Below are positions 10,726 to 19,409 of a stretch of 62,195 bases of DNA, in pieces. A model generated the notes under the pieces. It did not search any database and was not told where the DNA came from. It saw only the letters and a list, made by a program, of their open reading frames with translations. Position numbers and translations under genes: made by a program. The DNA lies in NCBI GenBank assembly GCA_002257045.1, contig NCHD01000009.1, positions 1 to 62,195 of the forward strand, in the 5' to 3' direction. The first letter of the stretch is position 1, and the number at the start of each line of letters is the position of its first letter. The DNA is from Hydrogenophilales bacterium 16-61-112. GTDB lineage: Bacteria; Pseudomonadota; Gammaproteobacteria; Burkholderiales; Thiobacillaceae.

Positions 10726-11399
10726 GCGGCAACAAACCGCACCCGATCGCCCGGCAACAGCAAGGCGGGGCGGGGGCGGAGCGGATCGAACACGGTGACC
10801 GCTGCACGGCCGATGAGATGCCAGCCGCCGGGACCGCTGGCAGGATATATCCCGCAATAGACGCCGCCTATCGCCACGCTGCCGGCGGGAACGCGCACAC
10901 GGGGCGATGCCCGGCGCGGCACGTGTAGCGCGGCGGGCAAGCCCTGCAAATAGGCAAAGCCGGGTTGAAACCCCAGAAAAGCGACGCGGTATTCCACGGC
11001 TGTATGGCTGTTTATATAGGCGTCGCGGCTCAATCCCGCGCGCGCAGCGAGCGCATCCAGATCCGGCCCGGCAACGCCGCCGTATTCGACACGAATCGGG
11101 TGCAGCACGCCGCTCGCGCCGGACGGGCTCGTCGCATCCGCACACAAGGCCTGGCGCAAGGCCGCTGACATCGCAGCGCCCGGACGCAAGATCAGCAGCA
11201 GGGTGCCGTCTGCCGGAACAAGGTCCTCGACCTCCGGCCAATGCCGTGAGGACAGCGCCGCATACCGCGCCAACGTCGCGTCGCCTGTCGCCAGCAACAC
11301 GCCACGCTCACTCACCCAGCGCCAGGCCGCACCAGCAGCGGGGTGCAAGGATGACCGCCGGGCTAGCGGAAGAGCGTGGGGGTCGGTGTCGTGTGACAT
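10722..11399 (-). CDS. pxpB: 5-oxoprolinase subunit B (KipI family)
   Basis: A 225-residue KipI-family protein. The conserved block HTAVEYRVAFLGFQPGFAYL, PRRASPRVRVPAGSVAIGG and the GGWHLIGRAAVTVFDP block near the C-terminus identify it. It is the first gene of the pxp operon. The start chosen (MSHDTDPHALP, 11399) matches the usual length; an in-frame ATG at 11510 would add 37 residues not typical of the family. Homologues in Bacillus were first described as kinase inhibitors, but the pxp gene trio here supports 5-oxoprolinase. Confidence 0.92.
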   Translation of the reverse strand: MSHDTDPHALPLARRSSLHPAAGAAWRWVSERGVLLATGDATLARYAALSSRHWPEVEDLVPADGTLLLILRPGAAMSAALRQALCADATSPSGASGVLHPIRVEYGGVAGPDLDALAARAGLSRDAYINSHTAVEYRVAFLGFQPGFAYLQGLPAALHVPRRASPRVRVPAGSVAIGGVYCGIYPASGPGGWHLIGRAAVTVFDPLRPRPALLLPGDRVRFVAA

Positions 11400-11565
11400 G
11401 CGAACGGAGTTCGGGGGATCAGTGGCCGGCCAGTTTACCGGCTGGCGGCTCTCAAGCCGATGAAAACGCTGAAAAACCCTCGAACAAGTGGCGCGTTTTG
11501 CCCCGATCAAGCGCGGGCCCGCGGCCGGATCTACCCGCTAGCAACAGCCGACCGCTCACGCTGGG

Positions 11566-12780
11566 TCAGCTGGTCCAGAGTTCGTCCAGATTCGTGATGC
11601 CCCAGCGCGCCGCATCCTCGCGGCCGACGATCCTGTCGCTCGTACCCGGATGCGCAAGATCGAGCATCTCCGGCACGATGCAGGTCTGCGACTTGGTTGA
11701 GAAAAAGGCCTTGACGCGCGGCGCGAGCAGGGATTTTGCCGATTGCTCGATCACCACGCCCAGCCGGCCCGAGGCCAGCTTGACCAGCGAACCGTTGGGA
11801 TAGATGCCGATACTCTTGATGAAGGCTTGAAACACGCGCTCGTCATAATGGCTTTTGCTCCATTCGGTCATCTTGCGGATGGATTCGGCCGGGTCCCAGC
11901 CTGCCTTGTAGGGGCGATTCGAGGTGATGGCGTCGTAGACATCGCAGACCGCGCCCATTTTGGCAAACAGGCTGATGGTGTCGCCCGCGAGTTGGTGAGG
12001 GTAGCCGCTGCCGTCGATCTTTTCGTGATGGTGCAGGCACACATCCAGCACGATGGCGCTGGCGCTGCTGCTATCGACCAGCAAGCGGTGGCCCTCGACC
12101 GGATGCTGTTTGATGACGTCGAACTCAGAGTCGGTCAGCTTGCCGGGCTTGTTCAGCACCGCCACCGGCATCACGGACTTGCCCAGGTCGTGCAGCAGAC
12201 CCGCCATGCCGGCTTCGCGCACGGACGCTTCGTCCAGTCCCAGTTGGCGTCCGAGCGACACCATCAACGCACATACCGCCACCGAATGCATGTAGGTGTA
12301 ATCGTCGGCGGTCTTGATCCGCGCCAGGCTGACCAGCGCCCCTGGATTGCGCAGCACCGACGAAGAGATCTCTTCGACCAGCTCGCCGACCGCATCAGCA
12401 TTGATGGCGTTGCCCATACGCACTTCGTTAAACATGGACACCACCGCCCGCCGCGCCTTGGCGCAGATCATGGCGGCCTGCCGGAGCTCATCGCTCATCG
12501 CCACCGGTTCGGGCGGCTTGGCCCGCTGCGCTTTGATCGCTTCTGTCGCGTCGTCTCTTACTGATTGCGCCTCCGCCAGCGAGGGATCGGCCGGTCCATC
12601 GAGGCCCTTTTCGACATCGATCCAGACCTCGGTAATGCCGCTTGTGCGGATGCGCTGGATGTCTTCCGGATCGGTCAGCGTGAACTTGCTGCGCCAGAAC
12701 GGGTGATCCATCCACGAACCGCACAGCGCGTGCAGATGCATGCCCAACGTCAGTTCTTTTGCCTGGATTTTTTTCAGCAC
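11566..12780 (-). CDS. HD-GYP domain cyclic-di-GMP phosphodiesterase
   Basis: A 404-residue protein with an N-terminal DUF3391-type domain (about 1-130, MHLHALCGSWMDHPFWRSKF) and a C-terminal HD-GYP domain (about 140-330). The metal-binding motifs are complete: H-D in AGLLHDLGKSVMPV near 196, HHEKIDGSGYPHQL near 252, and DVYDAITSNRPYK near 280. Such enzymes break c-di-GMP to pGpG or GMP, favouring motility over biofilm. The GYP triad is present, so activity is likely. It appears to start with GTG at 12780; no close in-frame ATG gives a better start. It is monocistronic, with about 166 bp to pxpB on one side and a divergent arsR gene on the other. Confidence 0.9.
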   Translation of the reverse strand: MLKKIQAKELTLGMHLHALCGSWMDHPFWRSKFTLTDPEDIQRIRTSGITEVWIDVEKGLDGPADPSLAEAQSVRDDATEAIKAQRAKPPEPVAMSDELRQAAMICAKARRAVVSMFNEVRMGNAINADAVGELVEEISSSVLRNPGALVSLARIKTADDYTYMHSVAVCALMVSLGRQLGLDEASVREAGMAGLLHDLGKSVMPVAVLNKPGKLTDSEFDVIKQHPVEGHRLLVDSSSASAIVLDVCLHHHEKIDGSGYPHQLAGDTISLFAKMGAVCDVYDAITSNRPYKAGWDPAESIRKMTEWSKSHYDERVFQAFIKSIGIYPNGSLVKLASGRLGVVIEQSAKSLLAPRVKAFFSTKSQTCIVPEMLDLAHPGTSDRIVGREDAARWGITNLDELWTS

Positions 12781-12920
12781 GATGTCGTATCGGATAAATA
12801 GCGTTAATCAGTGTCAAGCGCCGCTATTGCTTAACGGTTATTCCCGGCATCTCTTGACCGCCTGCCGCCAACCGACGAACGGTCGTTGCCATTTATAACT
12901 ACATAACTAATCATATAGGC

Positions 12921-13253
12921 ATGAAAACCCACTACCTCAACCACGGCCTGCCGCCCGAATGGTCGGGCGTCGCGCAGGTCTTTACCGCGCTCGGCGACGA
13001 CTGGCGCCAGCGCATCCTGCTCGCATTCGAGCCGGGCGAACGGCTGTCCATCAAGGCAATCGCAGACCCCCTGCCGCTGTCGCGCACGGCCGTGGTGCAC
13101 CACCTCGACGTGTTGCGCGAGGCGGGCATTCTGATTGCAGAAAAATCCGGCCGCGCCGTGATGTACCACCTTGACGAAAGCCGTCTGCAGTGGGCGCTCG
13201 ACACATTGCGCACCTATATCGCCCTCCTTCATCCCGACAACCCCCATGCGTAA
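12921..13253 (+). CDS. ArsR-family winged-helix transcriptional regulator
   Basis: A 110-residue protein with a single winged-helix domain: VFTALGDDWRQRILLAFE near 22, the recognition region PLPLSRTAVVHHLDVLREAG near 52-71, and the wing GRAVMYHLDESRL near 80. This is the ArsR/SmtB layout. No metal-binding cysteine motif is visible, so it probably senses something other than arsenic or zinc. It is the first gene of a four-gene + strand cluster and its stop overlaps the start of the acyltransferase/ligase gene, so it likely controls that cluster and itself. Confidence 0.85.
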   Translation: MKTHYLNHGLPPEWSGVAQVFTALGDDWRQRILLAFEPGERLSIKAIADPLPLSRTAVVHHLDVLREAGILIAEKSGRAVMYHLDESRLQWALDTLRTYIALLHPDNPHA

Positions 13254-15384
13254 AGTCCTCAAGTTGCTGCTTAAAACCGTATTCAGCCTGCTCTTCCGCG
13301 TCCGCATCAGCGGAACGCTGCCACGCCGGCAACCCGGCCAGCGCCTGCTGATCGTGGCCAACCATGAATCGTTTCTCGACGGCATGCTGCTGGGGCTGTT
13401 CCTGCCGCTCGACCCGGTGTTCGTTGTCAACACCGGGATTGCAAAACGGCCGCTGTTCAGCCTCGTGCTTGGGCTGGTGGACCATCTTGCGGTCGATCCG
13501 ACCCATCCGCTGGCGATGCGCCGCGTGGTCAAGCTGCTGGAATCCGGCCGGCCAGTCGTGATCTTCCCGGAAGGCCGTATCACCACCACCGGCTGCCTGA
13601 TGAAGGTCTACGACGGCCCCGCGTTTGCCGCCGCCCGCACTGGCGCAACGATCCTGCCGGTCCGCATCGACGGCGCGTCGCGCACCTATTTCAGCCGGGT
13701 ATCAGGCCACTATCCAAAGTCGTTGCTGCCGCAGCTGACGCTGTCGATCCAGCCGCCGGTCCGCATCCCGGCACCGCTTGGGTTGACCGCAAAATCCCGC
13801 CGCAAGGAAGCCGGCGAGCACCTGCGCAAGATCATGCAGCACATGCTGTTTGCGTCGCACCCGCGGCAAACCCTGCCGGCTGCTTTTCTCAATGCGGTGT
13901 CGATTTATGGCCGGAACCGCGCGTGCCTGGAAGACATGAAGCCCTCACGTTTGAGCTACGGCGACACGCTGAAAATGGTGCTGGCTTTGTCACGCCTGAC
14001 GTCACGCATCACCCGGCCGGGCGAGACCGTCGGCGTGCTGATGCCGAGCGCGGCCACCACGCTGGGTTTGCTGCTCGGCCTGCAAACAGGCGGGTGCGTC
14101 CCCGCCATGCTCAATTTCACTGCCGGTGCGGAAGGCATGCAGTCGGCCTGCCACGCGGCCTGCATCCACACCCTCATCACCTCGCGCGCCTTCATCGAGA
14201 AGGCCAAGCTCGAACTGGTGGTCGCCGCGTTAAAGGGCATCGAGTTGCATTATCTGGAAGACCTGCGCGCGCAGATGACGCTGGCCGACAAGCTGTGGGT
14301 CGCTCTGGCCGTGCTGCTGCCGCGCCGCGTGATCCGCGCAGGCGACCCGGAGCAGCCGGCCGTGGTGCTGTTCACCTCCGGCACCGAGGGCAAGCCCAAG
14401 GGCGTGGTGCTGTCGCACCGGGCGCTGCTGGCCAACGTCGCGCAGATCCGCGCGGTAATCGATATCAACCCGACCGACAAGGTGCTGAACGTGCTGCCGC
14501 TGTTCCATTCGTTCGGCCTCACTGGCGGCGCGCTGTTGCCGATGCTGTCCGGCGCCGAGACCGTGCTCTACCCCACGCCGCTGCATTACAAGGTCATCCC
14601 CGAGCTGGCCTACGACCGCAACTGCACCGTGCTCTACGGCACCAGCACCTTCCTCGGCCAGTACGCCAGGAACGCCCACGGTTACGATTTCCACAAGCTG
14701 CGCTACGTCATCGCCGGGGCGGAAAAACTGGCCGACAGCGTGCGGGTGGCCTGGGTCGAAAAATTCGGCATCCGCATTCTGGAAGGCTACGGCGCGACCG
14801 AAACCGCACCGGTGCTGGCGGTCAACACGCCGATGGCATACCAGGCCGGCAGCGTCGGCCAGTTGCTGCCGGGCATCGAAGCGCAGGTGATCGCGGTGCC
14901 CGGCATAGAGCGCGGCGGCATGCTCCACGTGCGCGGGCCCAACCTCATGTCCGGCTATATGCGCTTCGAAGCGCCGGGCCTGCTGGATCCGCCGGCGAGC
15001 GAGGCCGGTGACGGCTGGTACAACACCGGCGACGTGGTCGAGATCGACCCCGCAGGCTTTGTGAGCATCCTCGGCCGGGTCAAGCGCTTCGCCAAGATCG
15101 CCGGCGAAATGGTGTCGCTGGAAGGGGTGGAAAGGCTCGCCGTTACCGCCTCCCCCGAGTGGGCGCACGCCGCCACCAGCATCGCCGATGAAAAACGCGG
15201 CGAAGCCATCATCCTGTTCAGCACCGATCCCGGACTCACCCGCGAACGCCTGCAACTGGCCGCGCGCGAACGCGGCCTGCCGGAAATCGCCGTCCCGCGC
15301 GCCATCCGCCTGCTCGACGCCCTGCCCGTGCTGGGCACCGGCAAGACCGATTATCAAACACTGAAAGCGATGGCAGCAGCATGA
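13246..15384 (+). CDS. Bifunctional glycerophospholipid acyltransferase / acyl-ACP (acyl-CoA) ligase, Aas-like
   Basis: A 712-residue fusion. Residues 1-200 form a PlsC-type acyltransferase with NHESFLDG near 38 (the HX4D-type catalytic block, here with H-E-S-F-L-D) and VVIFPEGRITTTG near 103. Residues about 230-712 form an AMP-forming ligase with VLFTSGTEGKPKGVVLSHRA near 374, EGYGATETAP near 510 and YNTGDVVEID near 590. In E. coli, Aas reacylates lysophosphatidylethanolamine with free fatty acid through an ACP-bound intermediate. The N-terminal transporter domain found in some homologues is absent. It starts inside the end of arsR and its stop overlaps the next gene's start, so it is translationally coupled in an operon. 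Confidence 0.88.
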   Translation: MRKVLKLLLKTVFSLLFRVRISGTLPRRQPGQRLLIVANHESFLDGMLLGLFLPLDPVFVVNTGIAKRPLFSLVLGLVDHLAVDPTHPLAMRRVVKLLESGRPVVIFPEGRITTTGCLMKVYDGPAFAAARTGATILPVRIDGASRTYFSRVSGHYPKSLLPQLTLSIQPPVRIPAPLGLTAKSRRKEAGEHLRKIMQHMLFASHPRQTLPAAFLNAVSIYGRNRACLEDMKPSRLSYGDTLKMVLALSRLTSRITRPGETVGVLMPSAATTLGLLLGLQTGGCVPAMLNFTAGAEGMQSACHAACIHTLITSRAFIEKAKLELVVAALKGIELHYLEDLRAQMTLADKLWVALAVLLPRRVIRAGDPEQPAVVLFTSGTEGKPKGVVLSHRALLANVAQIRAVIDINPTDKVLNVLPLFHSFGLTGGALLPMLSGAETVLYPTPLHYKVIPELAYDRNCTVLYGTSTFLGQYARNAHGYDFHKLRYVIAGAEKLADSVRVAWVEKFGIRILEGYGATETAPVLAVNTPMAYQAGSVGQLLPGIEAQVIAVPGIERGGMLHVRGPNLMSGYMRFEAPGLLDPPASEAGDGWYNTGDVVEIDPAGFVSILGRVKRFAKIAGEMVSLEGVERLAVTASPEWAHAATSIADEKRGEAIILFSTDPGLTRERLQLAARERGLPEIAVPRAIRLLDALPVLGTGKTDYQTLKAMAAA

Positions 15385-16625
15385 AGCGGCGCACGTTTTT
15401 ACTTGGGCTGGCGGGCACTGGTCTGGGCGCCGCCGTATGGGCCGGAAGCCGCTGGTGGCCGGACGGCGAATGGCGCAATCCTTGCCTGGCTGGCCTGCCG
15501 CCAGCGCTGGCCGATCACCCGCTGGTGCGCGCCGCTTGGGAAGGGCTCGATCCGGCCCGGGTCTGGGACATGCATGTGCATGTCGCCGGCAGCGGCGACA
15601 GCGGTAGCGGGATGCGCGTCAATCCGGCGATGGACAGCCTGACCCATCCCATCCTGTACACACAGAAGCGCGTGTTCATGGATGCGGCCTGCGCGTCCGA
15701 CGAGCACGGCATCGACGCCGCCTATCTTGACCGCCTGCTGCAGCTCACCACCGCGTTTCCCCCGGGGGTGAAATTCATGCTCTACGCCATGGAGGCGTTT
15801 CACGACGGCGGCGGCCACACGCAGGACGCCCACACCGGCATCCATGTTCCCAACGCCTACGTGCGCACGCTGGCCCACACCTATCCCGAACGGTTCAAGT
15901 GGGTTGCTTCGATTCATCCCTATCGCGACGACGCGGTGGCCATTCTCGAACAGTGCATCAAGGACGGCGCGCGCGCGGTGAAATGGCTGCCGTCCGCCAT
16001 GGGCATCCACCCGGCATCAAGGCGATGCGATGCGTTTTACGCCGCGCTCAAGCAGCACGACGTGCCACTGATCGTGCATACCGGCACCGAGTTGTCGGTC
16101 AACGGCGAAGGCCACAGCCAGGACCACAACAACCCGTTGCACTTGCGCCGTCCGCTCGCCGCCGGCGTGCGCGTGGTCGCCGCGCACTGCGCCTCGCTGG
16201 GGCGGGATGTCGACTGGGACGCGGGCGACAAACCGGCCAAGGTATCCAGCTTTGCCCTGTTCACCCGCCTGTTGGGCGAGCCAACCGGCGTCAATCTGTA
16301 TGGCGACCTGTCCGCCATCCCGCAATTTCACCGTTACCGCATCCTGCCCGGGCTGCTGGAAAACACCGACTGGCAGAGCCGCCTGCTCAACGCCTCCGAC
16401 TATCCGCTGCCCGGTATCCTGCCGATCTATCTGCTGAAGGAGCTGGTGCGCGCGGGCCTGCTGCGCGCCGCCGACGCCGAGGTGCTGCACGCCATCCGCC
16501 GCCACAATCCGCTGCTGTTCGACTTTGTAATGAAGCGCTCACTCACCTGGAATGGCAATAAATTCACCGCGCGCTGCTTTGAAACACGCGCCTTCTTCGA
16601 CCGCACTACAGGACTTCCCACATGA
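15381..16625 (+). CDS. Amidohydrolase-family metal-dependent hydrolase with Tat-like leader
   Basis: A 414-residue protein. The N-terminus MKRRTFLLGLAGTGLGAAVW looks like a short twin-arginine signal with a hydrophobic stretch. The core resembles a TIM-barrel amidohydrolase of the PF04909 type: WDMHVHVAG near 62 (the first metal histidine pair), VKWLPSAMGIHP near 200, VHTGTELS near 232, AAHCASLGR near 268 and NASDYPLP near 345 with the late aspartate. These positions fit a mono- or binuclear metal site. Substrate unknown. It is coupled by start/stop overlap to the Aas-like gene before it and the DUF2339 gene after it, hinting at a joint envelope-lipid role (inference). Confidence 0.8.
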   Translation: MKRRTFLLGLAGTGLGAAVWAGSRWWPDGEWRNPCLAGLPPALADHPLVRAAWEGLDPARVWDMHVHVAGSGDSGSGMRVNPAMDSLTHPILYTQKRVFMDAACASDEHGIDAAYLDRLLQLTTAFPPGVKFMLYAMEAFHDGGGHTQDAHTGIHVPNAYVRTLAHTYPERFKWVASIHPYRDDAVAILEQCIKDGARAVKWLPSAMGIHPASRRCDAFYAALKQHDVPLIVHTGTELSVNGEGHSQDHNNPLHLRRPLAAGVRVVAAHCASLGRDVDWDAGDKPAKVSSFALFTRLLGEPTGVNLYGDLSAIPQFHRYRILPGLLENTDWQSRLLNASDYPLPGILPIYLLKELVRAGLLRAADAEVLHAIRRHNPLLFDFVMKRSLTWNGNKFTARCFETRAFFDRTTGLPT

Positions 16626-19288
16626 ACTGGCTATGGATCATCCTCGGCGCCCTCGGCGGCGCGCTGCTGCTGCAGAATAGCGGCGGCCTGCTGCTGGGCG
16701 CGATTCTGGGCGGCATGGCCAGTCGCCTGGCGCACAGCCGGCAAAACGAACTGGCCTTCGAAAAGCGCCTGCGCGCACTGGAAAAGCAACTGACCGGACT
16801 CACCCCAACCCGCGCGAATGGCATACCGCATGACGAAGCAGAGGCGGTGGCCGAACCTGTCGCAGCCGTCCTGTCGCAGGCAGCGGAGAGCCTGCCCGCC
16901 GCCGCACAGGTGCCCGCCCAGCCCCCCGCCCAGCCCCCCGTCCAGGCGGCGAAACCGGGCCCGATCCACACAGCGGAGTCAGCGCCCCCTTACGCCGATC
17001 CTGTCTGGCCACGTGAAGCCTCCCCCTGGCTCAGCCGCCTGCTCAGCGGCAACCTGCTGGCCAAGGCCGGCGTGGTCTTGCTGTTTTTTGGCGCCGCGTC
17101 CGGACTCAAGATGGCGGCAGACTATGGTCTGTTTCCACCCGGCGTGCGGCTGCTGCTGGCGGCGCTGGCGGGCGTGGCGCTGGTCGCTTTCGGCTACAAC
17201 CGCGCGCGCCTCAGCGCGCAGCAAGCCTTCGGTTTTGCCTTGCAGGGCGGCGGCTTTGCGCTGCTGTACCTGAGTCTCTACTTCGCTTTTTCACGTTATG
17301 GCTACATCGACGCGACGCTGGCGTTTGCCGGTTTTGCGCTGCTGGGCGTGGGCTGCGCGCTGCTGGCGATGCGGCAGGACAGCGAAGTGCTGGCCTGGCT
17401 CGGTCTGGCCGGGGCATTTTTCGCGCCCGCGCTGGCGTCCAGCGGCGGCAATCAGTACCGCATCCTGTTCAGCCACTTCCTGCTGCTCGACCTGTTCATC
17501 GTGGCGATCAGCAGCCGCACCGGCTGGCGCAGCCTCAACCTGCTCGGCTTCTTCCTCACCACGTTGTTCGGCTTTGCCTGGGCCCTGGGGCGGTTTGAAA
17601 CGGCGTTCCGCTCCGACATCGAAGCCTTCCTGCTGGGGTTTTTCCTGCTGTACACGCTGGCGCCCGCCCTGCTCGCGCACTACCGCCAGCCTGCAGGCCG
17701 AGCCTGGATGGATGGCACGCTGCTGTTTGGCGTGCCCGCGGTGGCCGCCGTGGTGCAGGGCGCGCTCGGTTATGAGCGCGACTACCTGGCGCTGACCGCG
17801 CTGCTGGCCGGGCTGTATTACCTGGCCCTGGCCGCGCTCACCCGCCGCAGCGACAACCCGGTGCTGCCGCGCGCGTTTACCGCACTGGCGATCACCTGCC
17901 TCACCGTGGCGATCCCGCTGTACTTTGGCGCCGCCGTCACCGCCGTGTTCTGGGCGCTCGAAGGCGCGGCCGTACTGGCGTTCGGTCTGCATCAACAGCG
18001 GCGGCTGGCGCTGCTTGCCGGAGCGGCGATCCAGGCGCTGGCCGCATTGCGGTTGCTCGATGCAGGCCAGTTCCTGGACCCCGGCACGCCGTTCCTCAAC
18101 GATTTTTTCCCCGCCGCGCTGGCGCTGGCCGGCGGCTATAGCGCATGGCGGCTGCAGCGGCATGCGCGCGCGCTGTCCTGGCAAGGAATCGCCCTCGGCT
18201 GGGCCGTGATCGCGTGGCTGCTGGCAGGCTGGAACGAAGCAGCGGGCACGCAGACGCTGACGGTGTTCAGCGAAGGCCTGATCCTGCTGTGGATGATGGC
18301 AGGCGCGCTCGCGCTCGAAATTCTCGCCAGCCGCCTGAACTGGGCAGCCGGACGCTACACTGCGGTTGCCCTGTGGCCGGTCACGCTGCTAGCCGTGCTG
18401 TTGTCCACGGCCAGTCATGGCCATCCACTGGCGGGCGGCATGGCGGCGGCCCTGCCGCTGGCACTCGCGGCCGGCTACTGGATCCTGCATCGCCAGCAAG
18501 CAGCCGGCCTGAGCGGCTGGCTGCAGGCGCGCCATCTATCGATATTCTGGCTGCTGATGCTGGCAGCCGTGCTCGAAGCCGGCTGGCAGGCCGAGCGGCT
18601 CGCGCCCGCCACCCCGCTGTGGGCGCCGGTTGCCATCCTCGCGGTGCTGTGCGCCGGCTTACTGGCCTTGCGCCAGCTACAGCAGCGCACGCTGTGGCCG
18701 GCGGCCGGCCTCGAGTCACTGTACGACCTGGTTGCGCCCGCGCCGCTGGCTGCCGGCCTGGTGCTCGGCGTGGCGCTGCTCAACCTCAATTTCAGCGGAA
18801 GCTGGAGCCTGCCCTATCTGCCCCTGCTCAACCCGCTCGACCTCGTCAGCCTGGTCGCGCTGGCCTGCCTGTGGCTGCGCTGGAACACGCCCGCCTGGCA
18901 ACAGTACACCGGTCACATCGGACTGGCTGGATTGAGCAGCCTGGGCCTACTGTGGCTGACCGCGTTGTGGGCACGCATCGCCCATCACTTCCTCGATGTT
19001 GCGTTCAACGGCGCGGCCTTGAAGCATTCCGCGCTGTTCCAGGCAGGCGTGTCGCTGCTGTGGACGGCCGCGGCCATCGCCGCGATGCTGCTGGGATCGC
19101 GGCGCGGGATGCGGCAGACCTGGTTTGCCGGCGTCGGCCTGCTCGGCATCGTCGGCCTCAAGCTGCTGTTTGTCGACTTGGGCCAGGCCAGCCTCGCCAC
19201 CCGCACCGCCACTCTGCTCGGCATGGGCGGCCTGATTTTGATCGCGGGCTATTTCGCCCCTGCGCCGCCGAAAAGCGAGCCCGCCTGA
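16622..19288 (+). CDS. DUF2339 family polytopic membrane protein
   Basis: An 888-residue, extremely hydrophobic protein. An N-terminal helix is followed by a short cytoplasmic charged coiled segment (about 40-60) and a Pro/Ala-rich linker (about 65-115). The marker WLSRLLSGNLLAKAGVVLLF near 135 is typical of DUF2339, and more than 20 membrane helices then run to the end. No catalytic motif is recognisable and no function is established for the family. It is the last gene of the arsR cluster and starts within the stop of the amidohydrolase gene. A strong palindromic terminator follows at 19355-19384. Confidence 0.85.
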   Translation: MNWLWIILGALGGALLLQNSGGLLLGAILGGMASRLAHSRQNELAFEKRLRALEKQLTGLTPTRANGIPHDEAEAVAEPVAAVLSQAAESLPAAAQVPAQPPAQPPVQAAKPGPIHTAESAPPYADPVWPREASPWLSRLLSGNLLAKAGVVLLFFGAASGLKMAADYGLFPPGVRLLLAALAGVALVAFGYNRARLSAQQAFGFALQGGGFALLYLSLYFAFSRYGYIDATLAFAGFALLGVGCALLAMRQDSEVLAWLGLAGAFFAPALASSGGNQYRILFSHFLLLDLFIVAISSRTGWRSLNLLGFFLTTLFGFAWALGRFETAFRSDIEAFLLGFFLLYTLAPALLAHYRQPAGRAWMDGTLLFGVPAVAAVVQGALGYERDYLALTALLAGLYYLALAALTRRSDNPVLPRAFTALAITCLTVAIPLYFGAAVTAVFWALEGAAVLAFGLHQQRRLALLAGAAIQALAALRLLDAGQFLDPGTPFLNDFFPAALALAGGYSAWRLQRHARALSWQGIALGWAVIAWLLAGWNEAAGTQTLTVFSEGLILLWMMAGALALEILASRLNWAAGRYTAVALWPVTLLAVLLSTASHGHPLAGGMAAALPLALAAGYWILHRQQAAGLSGWLQARHLSIFWLLMLAAVLEAGWQAERLAPATPLWAPVAILAVLCAGLLALRQLQQRTLWPAAGLESLYDLVAPAPLAAGLVLGVALLNLNFSGSWSLPYLPLLNPLDLVSLVALACLWLRWNTPAWQQYTGHIGLAGLSSLGLLWLTALWARIAHHFLDVAFNGAALKHSALFQAGVSLLWTAAAIAAMLLGSRRGMRQTWFAGVGLLGIVGLKLLFVDLGQASLATRTATLLGMGGLILIAGYFAPAPPKSEPA

Positions 19289-19354
19289 ACGCATACCGCC
19301 CGCTTGCAGGCGCTCCGGGATGACGCGCTGATCTGTCAGGCTGAAGCCGCCCAT

Positions 19355-19384
19355 AAAAAAGGGTTCCACGTGGAACCCTTTTTT
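19355..19384. terminator. 30-bp perfect palindrome, bidirectional terminator with parS-like centre
   Basis: Bases 19355-19384 form a perfect 30-bp palindrome: six A, then GGGTTCCACG and its complement, then six T. It lies between two convergent genes (DUF2339 and the helicase), so each strand gives a GC hairpin followed by a T-run, a textbook bidirectional terminator. Its central 14 bp, GTTCCACGTGGAAC, differ from the parS core at only two symmetric positions. Confidence 0.9.
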
Positions 19385-19409
19385 GTCCTGCCGGAATCAA
19401 GCGTGCAGC

